Origin: Piscicola geometra
Taxonomy: Eukaryota > Annelida > Clitellata > Hirudinida > Piscicolidae
Reading direction: 5' to 3'
NCBI GenBank assembly: GCA_943735955.1
Contig: OX030957.1
Coordinates: forward strand, 3,874,801-3,938,800
DNA length: 64,000 nt
The position numbers were made by a program, and so were the translations under genes. Shown piece by piece: positions 55,295-64,000 of this stretch; position 1 is the first letter of the stretch, and each line of letters begins with the position of its first letter. The notes beneath the pieces are model-generated. The model was not told the DNA's origin and did no database searches. It worked only from the letters and a program-made list of their open reading frames with translations.

Positions 55295-58200
55295 AATCTA
55301 AGGGATGTCAGCAACAATGAATTGATGTGAGATCCTTCGGTGAAAGTAACTACTTCCCAGTTCATGAATATTCTCTACGCGATATTTGGCTCTTTAATTA
55401 TTAATCGAGCTCCATTAATCTACTGCTCCATCAAATGTTTAAAATATTAGACTCAGTATAGGTATAGATGTATATGATTATGATAGCCAATATTTTTAAT
55501 GAAATAAATTTTAAAAGTGTTTTTTCATTTTTTGGTTGACTCTATTTTGTGGTTTTTTTCAAGTTGTTAGTAACTTTTAGTTTTGAATAAATGTGTTTGA
55601 ATTGAATTTTGAAGGTTCAGTAGACAGTAGAGTAAAAAGCAAAAAGATGTTTAAATTTCTAATGGTTCTTGGTTTTTAGGAGGTATCCTTCTTTAAAACT
55701 AATGTCGCATTAAAAAATTAGTTTAATGTATGCCTATAATCATTAAAAAGCCTTTTGTTCTGCTTTTTATCTTTTAAACACAGCTCACAATGCACTCCTA
55801 TTCACTATTCTAAGGGAAAAAATCATTTCAAGAAATAATAAATATTTACAAATTGTTTAACATTTGTTTTTTCTAAAATTTAGCTAATTGAAAAATCAAT
55901 TGTATTTTGGAAATTATCATTAGTTTTTTATCTTGATTCACAGCTGGAAATTATAGATTATAAAAATTACGTTTTTTTAAATATTTTTTTTGATTCCTAT
56001 TTTTCGAAAAATTAAACGGATTTTAAATTCAATTATCACATTAAAACATTTTTGAAAATAAATTTGGAATTTATTAATATTTTAGAAAGCTTTAACGTTT
56101 TTTAATGTTGCAGTAAATTGAAAAAACCCATAAATTGTCTTAATTATTAAGGTTGAATTGTAGAATGGGGGTTTCAATACAAAAACTTAATTTTATTTAA
56201 TATTTTCTAAAGTTCATTAAATTTAAAAAAATATTTCATTTCATTTATATTTATTTGAAAACCTGATTTTTTCCCAAAAGTTTTTAATGATATATGAACC
56301 TTTCAAACAAATCAGTCTGAACTTTAGTTAGAATTCTATGTTTTTATTTTCATTTTCCGTAAATTCAATCACACTTCGTTACCAAAATCTTCCACAATGC
56401 ATTTAAGTATAATCTTTCCACATACTTCCAAGAAATTTCAAAAAAGAAATCTGTTCTGAGACTATGATTGAATTGTTCATTTTTTGAATTCAGATTAGAC
56501 CGTGAAATAAAACTCAAAACAGAAATAAATGTATATTATTATTCTAGTTTATGTCTGAAGGATTTCCACGAATAATTATTTTTCTCTATTAAATACTTTT
56601 GTAAGCTAATAACATTTAAGACATTTATTTCCATTAGGTTACTGGTGTTTTTGAAATCTCACTGTAAAGACGTTTCAAAATTTGAATAGTCGATTTTTTT
56701 ATTGCTATAAAATACTCATTAGTTTGGTTTTAAACCAAGTAAAATATATGTGCAGTTGAAGCTTAGAGAAATACTTTTAAGATGATTAAGCAACTTATAT
56801 AAAAGTAGATTTTTTGATAAGAAGAAAAAAATTACTATTTCTGTTTTCATCAAAAGTAATCTTAATCTTTCATCCATAAGGTGTTTAGTCGTGAAGGCAA
56901 AATGATGATCGATTTGATTTGAATTCATCCATCTCCTTTGATGATGAAATAAACACTATTGTTGTAGTTTTGAAAAAATTGCGTGTGAAAAGATTTAATA
57001 AAACGCAGTTTCTAATTTTTTTATTTTTTTAAAAATGAAATTAATATTTTTGTTTTACCTTTTCGGTTTTAGTCCATTTATCACTCTGAGAGAAGACGAA
57101 TTTAATTGAAAAAGTGAATTTATTCATGGTTTTTGACAAAGTTTTCAACAAGGCATGAAAAGTTTAATTAAAGAAGGTTCATCATTTATTTTGTTGAAAT
57201 ATAAATTATTTTACTTTCTTGCTGAATGCCTCAAAAGCCGATTTACATTGAACTTATCGCACAATAAATTCGTACATTTAAGTCACCTCACATTTAAATT
57301 GCATTTAACTTTTCAATTTATGACGACTTTAACGTGAGATGACTTCATTTCATTTTCGGAAATCGTTTCAAAATGGGCGAAAATAATAAATCATTTGAAC
57401 ATACAAAGTTTTCGAAGTTTTTAACGTCTTTTAGAAGTACTTTTTTTATATTTTAAATAGGTTATTTTGGTTTTTACTTAGCTAAAAGGAAAGCCATAAT
57501 GCAATAAAGTTAAATTTAAAACCGCAAGTTTTTGAAAGTTGTAAAATCTCAATTGAGCCTTAAACCAGTAAATTTTATCATTAGGCATAGAATATTTTTA
57601 GTGTGCTTTTTTCTCATTTTTAGTACAAGTTTTTTACTCTTTTATTATTTTGGAAGTTTCAAATGAACAATATTATCATTTGAATTATAGGAGAACAGGC
57701 TGAACATGTTTTCGATGTGAACATGTCAATTCAAAGTTTAAATATGAAAATGTCTATAAATTTTTTGCTGCTATAGAAATATTTAAAAAAAACTAATTTA
57801 AGTGTTTTTTACGTTTAAATTTTTGTACAATTGTTAAATATTCATATTTATATTTTCGAAATAAACATAAATCAACATTTTGAATACTTTTAGTCGCATT
57901 CATTTTGAAAATGAGCTTATTTTTTCATGAATACAATTATGAAAAAATTCGTGCGTGTTTTTTGAAGCAATCGATCAACGTTTACTCATTATGTGGGCAG
58001 TTTATATGCCAAAACAAGGGTTGTTTTTCATAGTTTCCTTTTAGCTTCTAACTTTCAAAATGGTTGTGTGCTCAAAAGTATGTGAAAAATACTTTTCTCT
58101 AGCATTTTGTTGCTTCAGATTAATGCCACTAAAGTAAATCCAGTTTCATAACTCAAAATGAAAATTAATTTGGAAATAGTATAAACTGGAATGAAAAACA

Positions 58201-59540
58201 TGTTTATTAATGGCAACCAGAAGCTGTCACCCAAAATTGTTTAACTCATTCATTAAACTTCCTCAAGCTCTACCCACAGTTTCATCTCAATATTTCATCA
58301 TTAATAAGGGACGCAATTAAAGATGTGAAAAGTAATTAAGATTGATAAAATCATAGATACAGCGCTATTAAATTTTCAAAGTTTATGAAAAGTTCAGTCT
58401 TATTATTTTGTCAAATATTCACCAAAACAATTTTAGTATTTTCCATTTTATTACATTTTTTAATGTTTTACCACCTAATCACAATTAAGCTCATTTGCCT
58501 TAGCATGCTTCAAATGTTTATGCTATTTTAGTGATTTGTGATCTTAAAGTGTGTTCAAATGTTTTCCTACGCGTATGTGTGTGTGTGTGTGTTTGTGTTT
58601 ATATGCGTGTGTTTTTATCTATGTATTTTTATTTTGTCTGTTTTGTATGGGTACGTCAAATTTCCTTCTACAATAATAGCGTGATTGAGTGAGACACGCG
58701 TTATGGGTTTGAGCTTCAAGGTAGAAATGCCATACGCGTGTGAAGTCGTGTGTGGACTGTTGATTTATTTTCATATTTCTGATATTTCCATACTTGGAAA
58801 GTTTTAGATTTTCAGAAAATCAATGTTGTACTCGTCTTTCTTTGTAAACCTCATATGGTCTTATGAGTGGAAGGTGGAATTCGCATTTTTAAATAGATGA
58901 AATAATAATCTTTATAATTTTAACTGAAATTTATTTTCATGAAAACTAATAATTTTGACGATTCAAAGTAGATGACATAATTTTAAAAAACTCAAAAAAA
59001 ATTTTTATACATAAAATAAAACTGCCTGTTTATAATTTGAAGACAAGCATTGTGAATTATAAAATCATTTTTAGTATGTAAAAATTATTTGTATAAAAAT
59101 TTGAATGTGAAACTTTGTATTTTTTATATTCAAAAGGTTTAACAACTTCAAAATAATTTTTTTTTTCAACCCACAAAACCCTTTAGAAAACGTATTGGGT
59201 TGAGTTACAAAAAGCTCTTTCTTGCAGAAGTAATGAATGGAAAAAATCAAGCTTAAAATTGTGTTGACACCAGCCAGAAGATTATTTCTAAAAAAACTTT
59301 TAATGATTCTAGTTGTCACTACAAAATTAAGATTTATGAGAAGCCCAAATCAATCAATTGAATACATTTTTATAGCGCTCTTTAATAAAATTCAAGAACG
59401 CTCATATTTTCCATAAAATTTACTTTGAAGAATCAACAATAAAATCTTTATGCATTCAAATAGTATTGTCTTTTTTTTCAAGTAAGCTTAGTCAACTTTC
59501 AAACTTCTCAGAAAGTTGTTAGAATTATGTATTTCAAGCA
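55295..59540. other. Gene-poor AT-rich DNA
   Basis: I see no supported gene. There is one short GT run at 58574-58592 and one SINE-like tail at 59348-59403. Frames at 56719-56928, 57155-57337 and 59071-59319 are AT-driven and lack motifs. Confidence 0.6.
59348..59403 (-). repeat. SINE-like 3' tail, copy 3
   Basis: In inverted orientation: CAATCAATTG, then the core TATAGCGCTCTTTAATAAAA, then TTCAAGAACGCTC. It matches copy 1 in the GAGCGTTCTTGAATTT part and in the core, but has a short degenerate tail. Confidence 0.65.
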
Positions 59541-59542
59541 GG

Positions 59543-59912
59543 TGTGGCGATCTGCTGCCAATCTTGGGGGGTTCTACCCAGCCTGGATGATCCAGGGGGG
59601 GGGGTCCTGGCGTCCGGGTCCTTCCTCTACCCCCCACTTAAAAACATGGTTTAAATTCTGTTTTGATACGAATATTTAAGTAAGCAAAAAATAGTTTTGT
59701 TTTAGACAGCTATCACTATAACTACACAACTCACAATGTTCTACTATAAAAACATTCTGTTTTATGCCATTGTTGATGATTATGCTTGTATCAAAACAAG
59801 AGTTTAAAATTTTGTATGTGAAAAAAGTGGAAGGTCCACATTAAGGCGGACACCTTCACAACTAAAAAGTGAGGGCGTCCGGACCCCAGAACCCCCCCAG
59901 GATCGCCGCCAA
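59543..59912. mobile_element. GC-rich inverted-repeat element, probable MITE
   Basis: The right end (59870-59912), read inward, is GGCGGCGATCCTGGGGGGGT and continues TCTGGGGTCCGGACGC. The left side has GATGATCCAGGGGGGGGGGT, continuing CCTGGCGTCCGG (59586-59617). A further related piece (GTGGCGATCTGCTGCCAATC) lies at 59543-59562. The arms are imperfect and the interior is AT-rich with no frame. Target duplications were not identified. The high GC of the arms contrasts strongly with the region. Confidence 0.55.
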
Positions 59913-62900
59913 TGATTTCAAGTCAGTACAAGAAAAGAATGAGAATGAAAGTTTTTTTTCAAGCTTAGATACATATTATAAGACTGTTACCCTACTTTTA
60001 AATTTTATTTGAAACTGAAAATCAGTGAGTTTCTTCAGATTTTTTTACTCTTTTTCATTCATTAGTTATTTGATTAAAAGTTTTTTTTCTCATACTTTAT
60101 GCAGCATTACTTCCATTTTTATACGGACTGACTACAACTTGTAGTCATAGAAGTATTCAATTCATAAGGTTCTCATACGTTTATCAAACAAATATTTGGT
60201 ACAGCCCTACAAAATAATATGTTATTATATTACGAATGATAATATCAACGAACATTTTTTAATTTTTTTTCTAATTAGAATATATTTGCTTCGCAACTTA
60301 AGATTTAGCCTATTTGAAAAACACATTAAAGTTTTTTTAATATTTATCTGTAAAACATTATTTTTAAAACCTTAGCTTTCTAATTCTTCATTTTAGTTAT
60401 GAACTATTTTATTTGCAATCGATCTCAATAAATTTCATTAAAAAATGAAAATTTATTTTTAAAGATCTAATGATTAAAATAATTTTTTCAAATTAAAATT
60501 TGTTTTTTTGACAACTCTTTTCGTCTTTTAATTACTTTTTTATTTTTAATATACTCCTATCTTTACTTCAAAGGTCGTGAAATATCCTCCAAACAAGAGG
60601 TTTGCCCTTTTTATTAATCCTTTTCGATAAAATTCTTATCTAAAAAAGATTAATATGAAATATTAAACATGTCGGCAGATGTAAGGACCACAAAGACTCA
60701 AAGAATTTTCATTTAAAACATGTTTTTTTGAAATATAAATATTAAAGTTTCTTTTTTCAATATAAAATTATCATGAAAAGATTTTTTTCATTAAACAAAT
60801 TTTACTGTTACAAGATTCATAAACAGTTTTTTTAATTGAAGTATTATTTAAAATATAAATTTTTCTTTGAATGAGGTTTTTCTATATGAAATGTCTCTTT
60901 AAAATATTAAAATATAAATTTATAAATTCGTTTTTTATTTGAAATCATTTCTATATATTATTTTATATTTCAGTGACTTCATAAACCAGAAAAATAAGAA
61001 TTCACGAATCAATAATCAATATAGATTCGTGATTCATGAATCACGAACTATGGTTTTTCTCAACACATTTATTTTTTTTTAACTTTTGATTTTTTAAAGT
61101 AAACTCTCAAAAGCTTTGGTTTTAAATATTTTTTTTAGTTATTTATTAAAACCGTATTTTTTCTTTTGAGATCCTTAGACATCGAGTTTTAGCAAACGTA
61201 AGTGTTTTATCGCTCGTGTTTATTTTGATATTTTATTAGTTCATTAAATATTAAATAAAACTCAAATTTTCAATTTCTTGTTCAAGTATTCAACAGTATA
61301 TCCACAAAAATCATAAATTTGATATTCACTTCAATCAATCAATCAATCAAATAGATTTCTATAGCGCTCTTTATTCAAATTCAAAAAGGGCATATCTCTT
61401 CAAAAGCCAAGTCAAAAAAGCTGCAAGAATGCATCAAACATCATGTTGACGGAAGTAAAACACGAATTGGTGAAAAAATCTACATAAGTTACAAATCGAC
61501 CCATAGAAGATGAAAATGGTTTTTCTAGTCAAAGAATAATAAGTTCTTGGAGAAAGCTACTAATGTTCGAAAATATGGTACTAGTCAGGTAACTTTGAAA
61601 TTCGGACAGAGTCTCTTGCATGGTTTAAGGTACGTTCATCTAGAAGCTAATGTCGAGAGAGAATCACTCTAGGCATAAAAAGAACTATGTATCAAAAAGC
61701 TAAAAATCATAATAAACATCTTTTTTAATACATTTGTTTCCAATGTGTAAAAAAATTATGTAAAAACAGCACTTTTTAAATGATACCCATAAATCTTGAA
61801 AAAATAAAAAGCAACTGAATCAAAAGTACTTGTTAAAAATAGCATTTAAACTTGAATTTCACTGCTTTTCGAAGTAACTTGATTTATATGATTGATTTAT
61901 ATAAATAGAAGAAGATTACAGTTTTTAAAGGGTTGAAACCTTTCTGCCAACCTCTTATTTTCATTATATTTTGTTTTTATCGAATAATTCAGTTTAAACA
62001 ATAAAATTTAAAATTAAATAGTGAACAGTTAATTTATTTTTCCCATGTATATAAATAAATTTATCCTATTTCTTTATTAATAATTTAGGACATCATTTTC
62101 CAATAATTTTCATTTTATATATTTTCTTTTGAGTTCTTACAGAATAGACACACTAGCCAACGTCAATTACAGTCTTTATCTTAGGTTTCTTATTTCTGGA
62201 GGCTTGTGAAGATCTCATTAAAAGATACATTTTCCTTTTTTCTGTAATTTTTTTATGACTATTTTTGGTATTTACTATTTTATTTTTCTAAAATATATTA
62301 TACAACCTTTATAAAAAGCTGTTATGTGAAAGTTAAAAATACCTATTTTCAATCAATAAAATTTTTATTTAATTTTTTTTATTTTAAAATATCATTAATA
62401 GGCATGAAGATTGTGAATGAAATGAAAATCTGTTAATTTGATCAAAAACCGCTGCAGCAGACATGAAAATGAGAAATTGATGGGGATGAAAAAGTTATGT
62501 CGTTTTGAGTAAGACGACAAAAAGTGGCTCTAAGCAAAATATAAAAAATGTAAAAACAGATTGGAATTTCAAATGAATAAACTTTCTGGTGAAGAAATAT
62601 TAAAGAAAAGTGCGAAACTTTTGGATGGGGAGAAAAGAACAATTCTATAGATTTTATTAGAATGTTTTTAGAGCTTAAATAGTTTTTAAACGGGAAGGAA
62701 CATACAAAATTTATATAAAAAAAATAAAAAAATCATTTAAGGCTTCCATAAGAATTTAACCCTTGGAGGATTTGGGGTCTTTTCAATCCATGTTATCAGA
62801 ATACAAATACATTGATAGAGCGATGAAACTTTATGACTTTGTGCACGTCTATTAGAGGTATTCATTCCACAAATATCTTCAACTTTTCGTTTTCCAATAT

Positions 62901-62999
62901 CGATTTATTCTTAAATTTTACATCAAGTATCTTAGGGGTCCATTTTGAACCCAATGCTAGTATTATATGTTAGTTTTATAGATGTTTTGATAAAAACTG
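59913..62999. other. Gene-poor AT-rich DNA
   Basis: Apart from the SINE-like copy at 61332-61392 I see only AT-rich sequence. A direct/inverted pair around 60999-61050 (ATTCACGAATC / GATTCGTGATTCATGAATCAC) is a short palindromic cluster. The minus-strand frame at 62442-62642 has no motif. Confidence 0.55.
61332..61392 (-). repeat. SINE-like 3' tail, copy 4
   Basis: In inverted orientation: (CAAT)n, then AGATTTCTATAGCGCTCTTT, then ATTCAAATTCAAAAAGGGC. It is the closest match to copy 1. Confidence 0.7.
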
Positions 63000-63010
63000 G
63001 ATCTTTGGTT

Positions 63011-63035
63011 AGCGGCTGCCATTTTGGCAGCCGCT
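63011..63035. promoter_or_regulatory. Perfect palindrome with a YY1-like core
   Basis: AGCGGCTGCC, ATTTT, GGCAGCCGCT: ten-base arms around a five-base loop. The centre GCCATTTT matches the YY1 core on the plus strand. GATGGCCGC, a related core on the other strand, occurs twice at 63170-63207. It could be a promoter-type cluster or the remnant of an inverted-repeat element. Confidence 0.35.
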
Positions 63036-63138
63036 CAAATAAATTTGTGGAATAAACGGTTTTGGGAATAGTATATTAAAATGTTAGAATCTTAAATCTG
63101 AATAAAAATTACATTCAATTAATTAGAATGTTTTTTAG

Positions 63139-63321
63139 TGCGAATGTTGGTTGTTTGAATCTGTCAAGGGATGGCCGCAGCAGATCAAGATGGCCGCAGA
63201 GAATCAAGTGAGCTGCGACATAAAGCAGAAAACTTTCCATAGCAGCAGCAGTTCCACTGTTGGCAAGAACTTCTTCACCCTCTATCGCAGCCTCGGCACC
63301 AGTATCAAGACAGAAAATTGA
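63139..63321 (+). CDS. Candidate terminal exon in a GC-rich island
   Basis: After TTTTTTAG a frame of 60 codons runs to TGA (63319-63321): CECWLFESVKGWPQQIKMAA, later SSSSSTVGKNFFTLYRSLG. GC content is well above the region. A minus-strand frame over the same bases (..VLANSGTAAAMESFLLYVAA..) is also open, so strand is uncertain. It includes a 19-bp tandem duplication (63170-63188, 63189-63207). No family recognised. Confidence 0.25.
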   Translation, partial: CECWLFESVKGWPQQIKMAAENQVSCDIKQKTFHSSSSSTVGKNFFTLYRSLGTSIKTEN

Positions 63322-63576
63322 AAAGAATTATGACTGTGTTTTGTCGTTTTGAGGATAATGTGGTTATGATTGTGCTGTGGTATGAGTGTTGGTACTGTTG
63401 TGATGATTGAATATTTTATTGGTGGAGATAGTGATTTTTTGGCGGTGATTGTCATGTTGGTGTGGGTGAGGTTGGACTATTGAGATTGATTGTTTGTTTT
63501 TAATATATTTAAATTGATATATTTACATATATAGGTAGTGGTCTAAAAACCGTTTTATTTAACAAATTTATTTAAA

Positions 63577-64000
<424 letters not shown>

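Overview
This is animal nuclear DNA: very AT-rich, with intron-split genes carrying GT-AG splice sites, microsatellites and transposon remnants. The three complete genes I could reconstruct (DDX55, a DSL-type Notch ligand, a Cav2 calcium channel) are bilaterian. The compact Cav2 II-III linker and a duplicated IS4 exon point to an invertebrate, but I cannot name the phylum from sequence alone. No organism name, database hit or RNA evidence was available; exon borders come from reading splice sites and reading-frame phase by eye and comparing with protein families I know.

Layout. (1) 1-2229: mostly non-coding AT-rich DNA, with a decayed chromodomain-like reading frame at the left edge. (2) 2230-8453, minus strand: a complete 17-exon DDX55/SPB4-type DEAD-box RNA helicase (578 aa); its introns hold a short hAT transposon with a target-site duplication, a minisatellite, and a 131-bp CA tract that supplies a splice donor. 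(3) 8454-9754: head-to-head intergenic region with a SINE-like tail and a TATA box. (4) 9755-14840, plus strand: a complete 13-exon DSL ligand (signal peptide, MNNL-like region, DSL, six EGF repeats, one membrane helix, 602 aa). (5) 14841-17211: convergent intergenic gap. (6) 17212-45148, minus strand: a complete 45-exon Cav2 voltage-gated calcium channel alpha1 subunit (about 2247 aa), possibly extended by N-terminal exons reaching 50041. (7) 50042-64000: gene-poor DNA with a truncated LINE, a GC-rich inverted-repeat element, SINE-like tails, a small GC-rich island with YY1-like motifs, and a (GATT)n array running off the right edge.

The genes do not form an operon or an obvious pathway. DDX55 acts in large-subunit ribosome assembly, the DSL protein in Notch signalling between cells, and Cav2 in presynaptic calcium entry.

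The most interesting observations are in gene architecture. Cav2 has two in-phase IS4 voltage-sensor exons that must be mutually exclusive, because joining both makes an immediate stop; one lacks a gating arginine. Cav2 also has an AT-AC intron with U12-type signals inside domain I. DDX55 uses a (GT)n microsatellite as a 5' splice site. The DSL gene has a GC-AG intron. The Cav2 C-terminus ends in DWY where a WC-type RIM ligand would be expected.
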